Assembly (NCBI RefSeq): GCF_011075055.1
Contig: NC_058137.1
Location: 28,195,463 to 28,259,462, forward strand
Origin: Mangifera indica
Taxonomy: Eukaryota > Streptophyta > Magnoliopsida > Sapindales > Anacardiaceae
Reading direction: 5' to 3'
DNA length: 64,000 bases
Below the pieces are notes generated by a model, which searched no databases, was not told the DNA's origin, and saw nothing but the letters and a program-made list of their open reading frames with translations. Position numbers and translations under genes: made by a program. Shown here piece by piece: positions 1 through 11,389 of the stretch; positions within the stretch are counted from its first letter, which is position 1, and each line of letters begins with the position of its first letter.

Positions 1-241
1 TTATTTTAGGTCAAATTGGTTGGAGAGCTTGCCGATTCAGCTGTTGATAATAAGAACAAGCGTCTGCATAATCTATTCAACTAAATTTGAAATTAAGCAC
101 GTCATCACATGCAAAACCAGCCAATCCAAGCTTCTTTGCAACCTTACCTTTCGAATTACATGAGCCTGGCGAGGATAAGTTGATAAATTGAAAGAAAATG
201 TTATCTAGTGCATGCATATCTGTTGTTAATTATTTAAAATA

Positions 242-984
242 GGGCCAAAATAATATTTCCTACCAAAGTATCTTTTTATCCCAAATTTTCATTTCTTAAC
301 GATAAAAATCTCAAACACTCACTTATAGAGAGCTAAGTTTGTTATTTTAAAAGGGAAAAATTATTTTTTTATCTGTAATATTTAAAATAAATTAAAATTA
401 AATCTCTTTTCCCCCTTTCCAAAACTTTAAAAACTAAAAGTTTACCCTCATGTCAAGTTTAAAAAAAGGGCATTCTCCTCCTAAGATTTAGTTTTTAATT
501 CTCAACGCCATTGCCAACGATGAAGATTCTTTGACACATCACCATACTGTAACGGTCTCTCTCTCATTTTTTGGAACGTTGGTTGATGAAGATCTAGTCT
601 AGAAAGACTAAGACGAAGAGCTTATTTTCGTCTGGAAAGATAATGGTTTTCCTGATGAAGCTCGATGTTGATCGAGCATCCAACTGAGAGAAGAAAGATC
701 ACCGGAGGGATAGAAAACTTCGGGAGAGAGAAACTACTGACAATGGTGTCAAAGTTTGAAAACTAAACCCTAGGAGGAGAATGTTATTTTTTAAAACTTT
801 ACCTATGAGAGAAATGATTAGTTTTTAGGATTTTGAGAGGGGGGGGGGGGGGGGAGAAATAAAATTTTAAAGAGTTAGAGTTTTGTTAATTTAACCGTCA
901 TGGGTAAGTAAATAAGATTTTCAAAATTAAAGAGTGAAAACTTGAGATAAGAGGATACTTTGGGTGGGAAATAGTCCTTTGGCC
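242..984. mobile_element. Mutator-type MITE (743 bp) with 9-bp TSD
   Basis: The ends are imperfect inverted repeats. The left end reads GGGCCAAAATAATATTTCC and the right end reads GGGAAATAGTCCTTTGGCC. The element is flanked by a perfect 9-bp direct repeat, tttaaaata, at 233-241 and 985-993. A 9-bp target duplication with extended terminal inverted repeats is typical of Mutator-like elements. The interior carries no open frame and contains a run of 16 G at 839-854. A relative lies at about 8.53-9.29 kb. Confidence 0.75.
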
Positions 985-1216
985 TTTAAAATATATACGG
1001 ATTGTAATAAGAATATTATTGAGTATATTCATCACAGGTTGAACAATTGGTTAAGATGTAAAATCTCAAGAGTATGGTAAAAATTCAGATTCAAACTTTA
1101 TACTTCTACAAAAAGATTTAAATATACAGGCTAGCACCTTTTAATAAATCAGTATTGCATGAAGTGGGAAGCCCAATCAATAGGTTATTGAAATAGTCTC
1201 TCTATAGATATTAGTT

Positions 1217-1775
1217 GGGAAAAAGACTATTTTTCATCCATTTTTTAGGTCAATCTTAAACTCATACTCACAGGAGATGAAAAACATTTTTTTTCACCAA
1301 TGACCAAACTGTCATTCAATTTCTCAGTTAGGGGCAGAGGCAAAATCAATATTTTACTATTTAAAACATTAAAACTTTAAAATTTCATCATTTCCCTCCT
1401 TCAGGTTTTAAAAACTAACAACTCAACCCATCCTCAAAGTTTAAAAAATTTAGATTTCACCCCTAGGATTTGCTTCCTTCTTCGGCCACCACCAACGGCC
1501 GACGCATTCCATCGATCTCACATCTCTAACTACAAAGGACGATGAAATACAAAGGACGATGAAAGATGACCCTTCGTAGCTCAGATTTAGACGGCGAAGC
1601 GTCATCTAGATCTGAAAGAACAGACGAAGGACGACGTTTTGTCGTCGCATCTGGACGACGTGACGAGTGACAAAAGACTACGAAGCGTCGACATTTGTCG
1701 TCTAGGTGGAGCGAAGAGGCCTCTTCGTCGCACGGTGGTGCGACGAAGAGATCTTGTCACCAAAGGGGATATTCT
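1217..1775. mobile_element. Probable degraded relative of the Mutator-type MITEs
   Basis: The left part, starting near the string agactatttttcatcca, resembles the ends and subterminal region of the elements at 242 and 8.5 kb, including blocks of the type 'aaaactttaaaa' and 'cccctagg'. The interior (about 1540-1750) is rich in short GACGA/CGTCG repeats. No clean right end or target-site duplication was found, so the boundaries are approximate. No coding frame was seen. Confidence 0.35.
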
Positions 1776-2080
1776 TGAGCATTAATACTTGAAGTAACAA
1801 TTAATTTCGCGATGAATTGATCAATCACAGTAATAGAAGGATGAATCACCAACTCACGAATTAAACCGATTTGCCACGTCCAGTTTGTTATGTCTTTACA
1901 TAATCAATCTCTCAATGATAAACTCTTGAATCTTTTTTAAGCACCACCGCAAGCCTTCACTACAAAAATTAGGCAATTAGTTAACTTCACATGCATACAC
2001 ATTGAAAAATACATAAAATAAAAGATCTAGGGGCCCATCTTGCCTGATAAACCTTTGACTCTTGCACTGGGGTTTTAATA

Positions 2081-2145
2081 TTTTATCACAATCAGATAAA
2101 ACCTTTGGACCCTTCTCTTTCCATGTGTCTTTCTATAAATAGAGG
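2081..2145 (+). promoter_or_regulatory. Promoter of first GRP gene: conserved 14-mer plus TATA box
   Basis: TTTTATCACAATCA at 2081-2094 is followed 39 bp later by the TATA element TATAAATAGAGG at 2134-2145, about 95 bp before the start codon. Both elements occur with nearly the same spacing in front of the other two peptide genes. That supports a shared core promoter and a start of transcription near 2170. Confidence 0.65.
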
Positions 2146-2239
2146 CCGTTTCTTGCAACTTTCTTCACCAAATTACCAAGCTATCTTTCATATTTTGTCT
2201 TTTGCAGTTGCAGCTTAAAAAATATTTGCATTGTCAAGA

Positions 2240-2602
2240 ATGGCTTTCTCCAGGACTTTCCTTCTTCTTGGCCTCGCTTTTGCAGTTGTCCTTCTTATCT
2301 CGTCTGAGGTGTCTGCTCGTGAGCTTGCTGAGACCACCCGTAAGTTCATTTTGGTAAAATAGTTGCATATATATGTTTATAACTTTTCTTTGCTTGTTAT
2401 AACAGCGTTATAATTCCTATGTATGATTTCTTTTGTAGAGGAAACCAACACGGAGCAGTCCAATTATGCTGACCATGGAATCGGACACGGACACGAACAT
2501 GGCCACGGTCACGGCCACCACCACAAACACCACCATGGTGGCCATAAACACCATGGAGGGCACCCTGCCGATGAAACACAGGCGCTGGAATCTGAAGCCT
2601 GA
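2240..2602 (+). CDS. Small secreted His/Gly-rich peptide (GRP family), 87 aa, copy 1
   Basis: Two exons, 2240-2339 and 2439-2602, are joined by a 99-bp GT-AG intron in phase 1. The protein begins MAFSRTFLLLGLAFAVVLLI, a clear hydrophobic signal peptide, with a likely cleavage after SEVSA. The mature part is short: a linker containing ETNTEQSN, then a tract built of HGHG, HHH and HGGH units, ending in the conserved PADET motif and a short acidic tail. The signal peptide and the RELAETT linker are typical of the abundant plant glycine-rich proteins often described as cold- or drought-induced. The function of this family is not settled. The histidine density suggests metal binding, which is inference. 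The start codon follows an ordinary plant leader 95 bp after a TATA box. It is paralogous to the genes at 5.7 and 11.3 kb. Confidence 0.88.
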
Positions 2603-3283
2603 GGAAACTAGAGGAAGTTTGGTTTATTACTAGCTCGAATAAGATTGTACGTGTGTGTGTGTTTCAATAATAAGAGTGTGAGGATGTGGGCTTTAATGTT
2701 TCATATGATAAGGAAGCATGCATATTTATACATATATTGTCATATGTAATTGTGTTTCATAAGAAGTGTTCTCCTGTCGCAATTATCTTATTGGTAGTAG
2801 AGTTGTGTTCATTCGGAACTGATTTGATTCGAATAAACCACTCTCGAACTAATGTTTCAACCTAGCAACTTGGTTAGAGATCAGTTTTTTTATTCATTGA
2901 TAATATTATTTATCTATTCAATAATATTATTCATTTTATTGATAATTTTTTAATAATATTATATATCAATTCGAATGAAGTTGAATTTTAGTTCTCAGTA
3001 TTATGGATTTAATTTGAGTTTAAACAAATCCAAAACACACTTGATTTAGTTTTAATTGAATTCATCTCTAATTGTTACGGGGAAGAACATGCTTGTGGGC
3101 TGAATGAGCTTAAGTGGTTGATGAACCATCTATATAGTATAAAACATAATCTCATTCCCCGATTAGATAAATAGTAAAAACTTGAGGGTGATAATGCAGA
3201 AAAGAGAATAAAAGGGGCTACTTGATATTGTTATTTCTCTTAAGCTTCTAGAAAGAACTGGTAAGAATGGTAGACGTTGTAAT
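2603..3283. other. 3' flank of first GRP gene; AT-rich, no gene seen
   Basis: The stretch begins with the 3' UTR, which carries a short GT run near 2650 and AATAA-type signals. It then turns into AT-rich DNA with 'caataatattattcattttattgataat'-like motifs that recur at 10.67-10.73 and 63.83-63.88 kb. No open frame or RNA gene was recognised. Confidence 0.5.
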
Positions 3284-3292
3284 ATCATGAGT

Positions 3293-3618
3293 AGGATTGG
3301 ATTTGAACTGAGTCTGTTCAAGCTCGAGCTCGAATTCAGTTCAAATGAGTTTGAAATATGCTAGTCTTATACAAGCTCGTTCGAGCTCGAGCTATTCGTT
3401 AAATTTTATCAATTAAAAATTACGATATAAAATGACGTTGTTTCAATCAATATGTATTAAAACGATATCGTTTTAATAACGAAATAGTTAAAAACTTGAG
3501 CTCGAAACAAGTCAAACTGAGTTCGAGCTTGGTTTTCATGAGTTCAAACTCGAACTCAAGTTTTACTAGATACAAATCAAGCTAAGTTTGAACTCGATTC
3601 GTTTTAAATTCAACCCTT
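3293..3618. mobile_element. Non-autonomous DNA transposon, AGCTCGAG-rich family, 9-bp TSD
   Basis: The inverted ends are aggattggatttgaactgag on the left and the complement of its relative, ...aaattcaaccctt, on the right. The interior contains repeated cAAGCTCGAGCTCGAa motifs. A perfect 9-bp direct repeat, atcatgagt, flanks it at 3284-3292 and 3619-3627. A shorter member of the same family lies at 34513-34662. It carries no coding capacity. The superfamily (hAT or Mutator) cannot be decided from ends this degenerate. Confidence 0.7.
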
Positions 3619-4184
3619 ATCATGAGTGTGTTTAGTTGAGGTTGCCGGCACTAATTGAGCAATATTGATTTAAGTATATAATTAAATATTTAAATTATAT
3701 TTTATTATATAATAATATATTACCTAAATATCTAATTAAATATTTAATAATATGAGTACGCAGTTTTGTTAAAAATAAATGTAAGACTTGCAACCATGGG
3801 CAAGAAACCCGCATCATTGCGGGAAGACCGGATTAAAAAAACCTGCCCCCCAAAATCCAAAAATTTCAACAAAACAAATATTTGGTTTAGGCCAATTCAA
3901 CGCGATGTCCTCCTAGCCTCAAATAATCAATTAATACATGACTTTTATAATTAAAAAAATCATGATAACGCTCACTATGCTAGCTAAGTACCCACCCTTT
4001 CTTAGAGCTAGTTTGGCTTAAAGATATTAACGTGTCAAACTCAAATCCGAATTAAGATATTATCATATTGACAAACTTGAGCTCTCAGTTAACTTATTTA
4101 TGAGGATATATTTGTAACTAAGGATATATAGGTCGAAGAAGCTTCATTTTTAATTTATTATATTTTTAGGTTAAAAAGAGAAAA

Positions 4185-4330
4185 ATAATGTTATCTATAC
4201 TAGTTTTGAGCATCAATTTAATATTAAATGATATGTTATCATATGATTATACGTTATTTTATTTATAATTCAAAATCATTTAATCACATGATAATCTTTT
4301 ATTTGAGTATCCAATTAAATATAATTAAAA
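4185..4330. mobile_element. Palindromic MITE, widespread family in this window
   Basis: The core reads like ATATGATTA...TTATAATTCAAAATCATTTAATCACATGAT, an imperfect palindrome. The same core is found near 8160-8290, 17.54-17.71, 19.13-19.28, 22.59-22.71, 23.39-23.52, 36.06-36.23, 59.96-60.11 and 60.79-60.91 kb. This copy lies within the inverted duplication, and its mirror copy is the one at 8.2 kb. Boundaries are approximate. Confidence 0.55.
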
Positions 4331-4799
4331 TTGAATACACATAATTTGATTAAAAGAGAAACTACCTAGTTTCGATCAACAAACTATGGACCTAAGCATG
4401 CAAATGAAACCAAGTGAGGAAAGTATGAGTTTAAGCCTTCAAGGTCAAGATGGGGGCTCCCACTGAAGTTACCAGTGAGGCAAGCAATAATGTAATTAAT
4501 TATTTTTCTAAATTTTATTAATATATATTTACTAACCATTTTCTACGTACATATAATAATATAAATATTCTTTCACCTATTCTACATATATATATATATG
4601 ACTTAAAATACAAGCATTCATGGTTCTCGTCTATGCAAACTTCTTTGCGGCCATCTTTTTTGACGTGCAAGGATAAACATGGATCCATTTCCAATATTTA
4701 TCGAACAAGATATAATAAATAATTTCAACTTTATGAAAGAGGCTGTAGCTTTCGGGTGAGAAAATTTTGGTAGTTCATTAGATTATTAGATTGTAACAT

Positions 4800-5560
4800 A
4801 TCTCTTTATAATTTTTAATTCTCAGCAACTTGTATTTCGTTTTTCATTTGGCTATGTCAATCAGCCTAGGAATGATTAAGTAATGGGGTGATTAGGATTC
4901 CAAGATTACGATGTTAATAACATTTGGGTAGTCTGTATACGTGCTTGAAAGACATACAAGGATGTAAATTGAGATATATACACAAGGCAATATGTGTCTA
5001 TTATATTCTAATGAATTTGGTGAAATTTTGAAGGGAAAGGCTGAGAGTCATGTGAATTTTACTTAGCAATCAGTGTGATAATTAAATTGTTTAGGTACTT
5101 AATTGTAAATTAAAACCGATTTGCCACCCCAAGACAAGTATTTATTTTACCATGCATCTTAGTTACAATAACCCAATTCACTAATACGGGTGAATTTAAT
5201 TTGAGCCGATTCAGATTTGTATATATATTTGACTTAAATAAATAAAATGTGAGATAAAAATTCAATTCAAAAATTGAATTTGAGTTTCAAGACTCATCAA
5301 TGTCACTGTATTAGAGTTCTAACTTTTTTTTTTAAACTATTTTTCTTCTTCTCATTCAACAATTTACCATCTTTTCCTGAATATCAGCGTTCGCCAACTG
5401 ATTAAATCAAGCTCTAGCTCAATTTAACTACTCTGAATTTGAGTTAACCCTATTTATATTACTTGAGTAGAATCCACGTCGGTAGCAAGCAGCAAAAGAA
5501 ATAAATAAAAAATTATAGGAGGTCCCTCTTGATCTTTGATTCTAAAACTAGGATTCTATT
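4800..5560. other. Upstream region of second GRP gene; no gene seen
   Basis: AT-rich sequence. About 5190-5460 contains 'aattcaaattgaattTGAGTTtcaa'-type degenerate repeats related to the AGCTCGAG-rich transposon family. No frame or RNA gene was recognised. Confidence 0.4.
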
Positions 5561-5566
5561 ATTTTA

Positions 5567-5634
5567 TTTTATCACAATCAAACAAAATTAGTGGACCCTT
5601 CTCTTTCAGAGAAATTAAGTTCTATAAATAGAGG
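5567..5634 (+). promoter_or_regulatory. Promoter of second GRP gene: conserved 14-mer plus TATA box
   Basis: TTTTATCACAATCA at 5567-5580 is identical to the element in front of copy 1. It is followed 42 bp later by TATAAATAGAGG at 5623-5634. The string GGACCCTTCTCTTTC between them is also shared with copy 1. Confidence 0.65.
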
Positions 5635-5698
5635 GCATTTCTTGCACTCTCTTGAGCACATTAGAAAAAAGCTTAAAAAACATAATACATTAACAAGA

Positions 5699-6105
5699 AT
5701 GGCTTTCTCCAAGACTTTCCTCCTTCTTACCCTCGCTTTTGCTGTTCTCCTCGTCTCCTCTGAGGTCATCTCTGCTCGTGAAAGCGCCCTAGCCTGTAAG
5801 TTTCTTTCTCACGCTCTTAAAGGCGTTGCTTTATTGCATGACGATATATATATCCTAGCCCTTGTGAAATTAGACGGTACATTCATTCATACATGATTTC
5901 TTTTGCAGATGGAACCAGCGAGGTGGACCATGGATTCGGGAAGGGACATGGTGGACATGGTAGACATGGTGGACATGGAGGACATGGCGGACATGGAGGA
6001 CATGGAGGACATGGCGGACATGGAGGACATGGCGGACATGGACATGGCGGACGTGGCGGACATGGAGGATACCCTGCCGATGAAACTAAAGGCGGAGGGA
6101 ACTAG
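5699..6105 (+). CDS. Small secreted Gly/His-rich peptide (GRP family), 97 aa, copy 2
   Basis: Exons are 5699-5795 and 5909-6105, with a phase-1 GT-AG intron as in its paralogues. The signal peptide starts MAFSKTFLLLTLAFAVLLV. The mature peptide reads DHGFGKGHGGHG and then runs into about a dozen GGH tripeptides encoded by a 9-bp minisatellite of ggacatgga/ggacatggc units. It ends in YPADETKGGGN, keeping the family PADET motif. It is more glycine-rich and less histidine-dense than copies 1 and 3, so the repeat tract has expanded differently. The role is unknown; the family is secreted, and a wall-associated or metal-binding role is inference. The repeat tract is open in more than one frame, but only this frame joins the signal peptide at the splice site. 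Confidence 0.88.
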
Positions 6106-6571
6106 AGAAATTTTAGTTTCTTAATTACAAGCTCAAATAGTGTTGCTAAGCTTTCAGAGTGTGTGTGAATAAATAAGTGTGGTGGAGGATGTGGGTGGAA
6201 TGTTTTATATTAAGGAAGCATGCATGGTAGTATTTGTACGTTCTATCGACTCCGTATTATAATTATTATATGTCTTTGAAACTTCTTTTATGAAAAGAGA
6301 ATGTGTACTACGTATAATTAGTTTGCCAGGGATTAACTTATTTTGATGCAAGGAGATTTTAGTTATTTTTAAAACCTTAGGATTATTTTGTTGGGATAAA
6401 TCTAGTTTTAGTGTGAACCTAAAAGCAGGACAAATACAAAGTAGGGGTAAGAGTCTTAAATCCTAAAATTAAGGTGTTATAACACATAAAGTCAACAAAA
6501 AGTTATTTGGGTTAGATTATTAGTTTTTAAAACAAAGTTAGAAGCAAGTCATTAAGTCATTGATTAAAAAA
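6106..6571. other. 3' flank of second GRP gene
   Basis: The 3' UTR runs to about 6300 and resembles the 3' UTR of copy 1 (the motif 'gtgtggaggatgtggg...aaggaagcatgcat'). It is followed by unremarkable AT-rich DNA up to the tRNA gene. Confidence 0.4.

Positions 6572-6651
<80 letters not shown>
6572..6651 (-). tRNA. tRNA-Leu (anticodon UAG)
   Basis: Reading the minus strand, an 80-nt gene with no intron starts GACAGTTTGGCCGAGTGGTC and folds into a complete cloverleaf. The 7-bp acceptor stem pairs GACAGTT with the 3' end AGCTGTC (discriminator A), the anticodon loop is TTTAGGC (anticodon UAG), a long class II variable arm follows, and the T arm is GTGGGTTCAAATCCCAC. It matches the nuclear plant tRNA-Leu(UAG) that I know. 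A short T run lies just 3' of it in many such genes but is not obvious here. Confidence 0.95.
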
Positions 6652-6654
<3 letters not shown>

Positions 6655-7630
6655 GCTCGAGGTAATTGCCAACATTATTTTACATATCTAAGAGAAAGCT
6701 AATTACATTTTCATCAGGAATTTGTACGTGGTTTGGTCCCATCCAAGTCAAATGCCAAATTTTAGACTTCCATCAAATTTAAAATTATATTATTTTCTAA
6801 GTTGAGGATGCTTAACTCATCTGTCTTGAATTGACCATAAAATGGATTTATTACTCCATTTGGATCAAATTTATAACATTTTTAATCTAATAGTCTGATC
6901 TATTATTAAGATATTATCTATTTTAAATACACAATCCAGAGTAGTTTTACAACCTAAAACATTTATTGACAGTTTTAAAGAGTTTATAGATTATTTAACC
7001 ACCTAAATTCTTATATCTTTAATTGATATAAGATATACATATAAGAATAGATAGACCCAATATTTTTCTCATATTTTATCAATATAAGATTTACCTAAAG
7101 ATACCACAGTCTCACACTTCAACATTGATTTATTAGAAGATATTAACGTGTACACTCAGTCTATTTGTGAAAGTGTAAAATCAAATTTGAATCCTTTGTC
7201 TCATACCTAAGAAGCTACATCTTAGCTAACTGATCTACTCGTAATGCATGGATGTGTCAAGAATATTTTGATTTCATTCCATATGTATTTCAAATCATAT
7301 ATAGCAAATATTAATATCCTAAATAGATCAAGAAAGTCTTATATTAAAAAGAAAAATTTTTCTTACATCAAGAATAATATACTATTCTATTTAACTTCTT
7401 AGAATTAAAATGAGTAAAACTATATATAAAAACAGTGAATAATAATGATATAAACAAATTGTTTTATCGTATAATTGAATAATCTAATTATTCATTTTAT
7501 ATTTAATTTTAAATAATCTAATTAATCATATAATAATTTTTTTTTTGAACATGAAATATCGTTGTATATTTCATGAAATTAAATCCCAGTACTTTATTGC
7601 TAATAGATTAACATAAGATTAATATTATAT
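6652..7630. other. Intergenic, contains one arm of a foldback repeat
   Basis: About 6850-7110 is a diverged single copy of the arm of the foldback element at 11.8-12.35 kb; the shared string gacagttttaaagag occurs at 6967 and 11919. The rest is AT-rich and without recognisable genes. Confidence 0.45.
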
Positions 7631-8529
7631 GATGGACTAACAAGATTTTCTCACCCAAAAGCTACAAACTCTTTAATAAAGCCCAAAAATTAATTTATTA
7701 CAAGTAGAACTATTGGTTAAGAAATTAAATTTTAAGTTTAAAGTTAGCAAACCTAACTTTGGCCCTATACTCTTGCATATAGATTTGAGCGTACAATAAT
7801 AAAGGTTGATAATCCTTCGAAAGGTAATTAAAAAGAAGGTCGCAAAGAAGTTTGCATGGATGCTTGTACTTTAAATCGTGTGTGTGTGTGTGTATATACA
7901 CATAGGTGAAAGAATATTAATATCATTATATGTATGTAAAAAATCATTAGAAAATATATTAATAAAATTAAAAAAAATAATTAATTGCGTTATTGCTTGC
8001 CTCACTGGCAACTTCAATGGGAGCCCCCCACCTTGACCAAGAAGGCTTATACTCTACTTTCCTCACACGGTTTCATTTGCATGTTTAGGTCCATAGTTTG
8101 TTGGACAAAACTAGGTTGTTTCTCTTTCAATCAAATTATGTGTATTCAATTTTAATCTTATTTAATTAGGCACTTAAATAATATGTTTTCATGTAATTAA
8201 ATGATTTTGAATTAAAAGTAAAATAATATTTAATCATATGATAATTACGCTCAATTGTTACTTAAAACTAGTGTAAATAACATTATTTTTCTCTTTTTAA
8301 CCTAAAATCTAATAGATTAAAAATGAATCTTCTTCAACCTATATACCCTTAGTTACAGTTATATCTCCATAAATAGGTTAATAGAGAGTTCAGGCTCATC
8401 AGTGTGATAATATCTCAATTCAAGTTTGAGTTCAACACATTAATATCCTTAGGTCAAACCAGCTCTAAGAAATGGTGGATACTTAACTAGTGTTGTGAGC
8501 ATTATAATGATTTTTTTTCATTATAAAAA

Positions 8530-9292
8530 GTCACAGGACTATTTCCCACCCAAGGTATACTGTATTCCCAAGTTTCTCCTCTTTAACTTTGATAATCCAA
8601 AATACCTACTCATAAGTAGTTAAAATTAACAGTAATAAGGGTAAAATCATCATTTTATCTATAATATTAAAAAAAAAACTAAAATATAATCTCTTTTTAC
8701 CCCCTTAAACTTTAAAAACTAAAAATTTTCTCCAGCCTAAGTTTTAAAAAATGACAATTTCCCCCTAGGGTTTCATTTCGAAATCTCTGATGTCATCTCC
8801 GGCTCCTTTATCGTTGGCTCTTCCTCTGACAGTCTTTCTCCACCTATTTGGACTCCCGATTGACGTTAGAGGAGCCGTGAAAAACAAATAACTTCATCTC
8901 CCGAAGAAGCTTTTCGATTTGTCAGGTCAGATCTCGATCGACCGATGTTCCAAAGGAGAAAAGAAAAACCGTCAGAGCATGGTAATGCCTCTGGAAAGCT
9001 TTGTCGTCGACGATGACATTGGATTTGGCATCGGGGATTGAAAGCTAAACCCTAGGAGGAGAATGCTATTTTTTAAAACTTGGTCTAGGGAAAAATTGTT
9101 AGTTTTTAGGGGTTAGGAGGGAATACTAGATTAAATTTTAATTTATTTTTAATATTATAAATAAAATAAAGATTTTACCCTTTAAACCTTTAATTTTAAC
9201 AAGTTCATAGCTGGGTAAATAAGATTTTCATAGTTAATAGGTGAAAAGTTGATAGTATAACATACTTTGGGTGGGAAATAGTCCTTTGGCCT
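8530..9292. mobile_element. Mutator-type MITE, second copy
   Basis: The inverted ends are GGACTATTTCCCACCCAAGG on the left and ctttGGGTGGGAAATAGTCC on the right, followed by tttggcc as in the element at 242-984. The interior shares the block 'aaactaaaccctaggaggagaatg' type with the 242 element in the same orientation. The target duplication is unclear because the outermost left nucleotides are lost. It has no coding capacity. Confidence 0.6.
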
Positions 9293-10156
9293 TTTTTCAA
9301 TTCAAAATGCCTTGTACAAGTTTTTAAAAAAAAAAAAAAAGCACACAAGTTAAATACATTATTTAATGCTCTTCCTGTTGATTATAACTTGAATCTTGCT
9401 ATTATTCCATATGAAAATTTTAGATTATTTGTTTAGAAGATTTGTAAGTGTCTTTCCTTTATAAATATATTACCTTTTATTAGAAGAAATAATCTCAAAT
9501 TGTGAAAGATACTTATAGAATAGCGAGAGACTATTAGGGTTAGGGGACTCTTATAAGAATTAAATAGTTCAAAAAATGTTTTGTGATTTTTTTATTTCAT
9601 AAGTCACACAATTGTAAAAAATTTTGTAACAGTTTCTTCAAAGACACAATATAGTGAATTGAGTTTATGGGGAATATTAATTAAAATAGTCATCTTCTTT
9701 TGTTTTTTATACATATATGACTACTTTTTTTTTCTATTATATAAATATAGTCATTTTTTTAAATTGAATTTACTTTTAAAAGAATAAGATTTTAGGGTTG
9801 GCTGGATGAGTTGGTTGGCCAACCAAACATCCGACCAACCAATTTTTAAAAATAAATTGGTTGATCAATCAATTTTTTAAAAATAAATTAATTAGATGGG
9901 TGTTTGACCGACCGACCAACCAACCACTTGGCCAGCCATTCGACCAACCACCCGGCTAACTTTTCTTTCATATTTTCATCTCATTTCATTTTATATTTCA
10001 GTCTTGGTTGGGTGAGTGAGTGAGGTTTTATGTCTCAACTGGATGAGTTTGTGTTTGGTTGAATGAGTTTTGGCTGGATGAGTACAAAACATAAGAACAT
10101 TGCAGATATTTTATATTTTAAACTATATATGTATAATAAGAAAAAAAAAGTGACTC

Positions 10157-10213
<57 letters not shown>

Positions 10214-10860
10214 GAAAGAGGAAAAAATGGGTTATTTTAATCAATACCCCAAGTTTTGGAGTAAACATAGAGAAAATCAAATTAACGCTTTCTTTATATT
10301 TGTGGGGGTTTAGGTGCTGCTGGTTTTTTAATCCCAGCCCTTCCTTCGCCGACTCCTGACAGCATAAGTCAACCATTTTGCCGTGGTTGGCATTTACAAG
10401 TTCTACATGAAAGCTTCAGAGAAGCAGTAATTACAAATAGCCCCCTCTATTACCTTTGTTTTATCTGTCCACCCTCAAGTTTTAGTGTATACCTTGCAAT
10501 TAGGGTGTGTGATTATGGCTCCATCATTGCGTAATCAACCAGTTGAGCTCATTTAGACGACAGGCAAAGTAAGTAGTCGTGTTATTGCTTCTAACGACTA
10601 AGTTTAAGTTAAATTTCTAATTTCTAATTTAAACTTATTTAAATTGATATATAATATTATTATAAAATTATCAAAAATAAATAAATAATATCATTGAAAG
10701 AATGAATAATATTATCAATAAAATAAATAATTTTAAACTGAGTTATTAAATTGAAAATCAAATTCAAAATTGGTTTGGCCTAACCGAGGCAACTTAACAA
10801 TTAGGTTATTGCAAATAGGAGAACACATCTCATGACAAAACCTGTATACATGTTTTCCTT
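9293..10860. other. Low-complexity intergenic DNA with an AT microsatellite
   Basis: About 9800-10080 consists of many GGTTGG/CCAACC and 'gctggatgag' motifs on both strands, giving a locally self-complementary low-complexity stretch. An (AT)n microsatellite runs from 10160 to 10210. Open frames crossing the microsatellite are artefacts. No gene was recognised. Confidence 0.5.
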
Positions 10861-10972
10861 ATTATGTAATACATTAAAGTCCACATCCTCGAACACTTAT
10901 TATTGACACACACATACGTACAAACTTATTCGACCAAGTAAGAAACCAAAGATTCTCTAGTTCCCTCCAGCT

Positions 10973-11298
10973 TCAATTTTCGACCTCCTTTGTCTCATCG
11001 GCAGGGTGCCCTCCATGGTGTTTGTGGCGATGTTTGTGGCCGTGTTTGTGACTGTGGCCATGTCCGTGGCCGAATTTGTGGTCAGACTGCTCCACGTTGG
11101 TTTCTTCTGCAAAAAAGATCGTTAAATAAAGCTATTATATACAAGCAAAGAAAAACTATGAACATATATATGCAACTCTTTTACCAAAATGAACTTACGG
11201 GTGGTCTCAGCAAGCTCACGAGCAGTCACCTCGGAGGAGATGAGAAGGACAACTGCAAAGGCGAGGCCAAGAAGAAGGAAGGTCTTGGAGAAAGCCAT
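10973..11298 (-). CDS. Small secreted His-rich peptide (GRP family), 77 aa, copy 3
   Basis: Exons on the minus strand are 11298-11199 and 11106-10973, joined in phase 1. The signal peptide begins MAFSKTFLLLGLAFAVVLLI and is followed by SSEVTARELAETT. The mature part contains ETNVEQSDHKFGHGHGH, a run of KH, RH and GH dipeptides, and the family end HPADETKEVEN. It is closest to copy 1, with a shared intron position, linker and promoter, and lies in inverted orientation to it, so the two are products of the inverted duplication. Histidine makes up a large share of the mature peptide, so binding of transition metals is plausible but inferred. A complete leader with TATA box and conserved upstream element supports an active gene. 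Confidence 0.87.
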
Positions 11299-11389
11299 TT
11301 TTGACGATGCAAATATTTTTCAAGCTGCAATTGCAAAACAAAATATAAAAGATAGCTTGGTAACTTGGTGAAGAATGTGCAAGGAACAA

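Larger units (their letters stand above)
1780..4800. repeat. Left arm of a large degraded inverted duplication (GRP cluster)
   Basis: Two blocks recur in inverted orientation at 7.6-11.8 kb. Block 1780-2640 (promoter and gene of the first peptide) matches 10860-11760. Block about 3945-4790 matches 7630-8530; for example the stretch at 4384-4510 reappears reversed at 7965-8105. Both arms have since taken transposon insertions. The centre (about 4.8-7.6 kb) holds the second peptide gene and tRNA-Leu. The arms are diverged, with many indels, so this is an old event. Confidence 0.7.

Noticed and set aside
1540..1750. Dense GACGA/CGTCG repeats that look CRISPR-like at first glance
   Set aside because: Units and spacings are irregular and the genome is eukaryotic. 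They belong to the interior of a degraded transposon.
2397..2579. Minus-strand frame opposite GRP copy 1 exon 2
   Set aside because: It is an antisense shadow of the His/Gly-rich repeat, with no start context or relatives.
5903..6124. A second open frame over the GRP copy 2 repeat, rich in MEDMAD units
   Set aside because: A 9-bp repeat without stops is open in more than one frame. Only the GGH frame joins the signal-peptide exon at the splice site.
10035..10376. Overlapping frames on both strands with long Tyr-Ile runs
   Set aside because: They are translations of the (AT)n microsatellite at 10160-10210.
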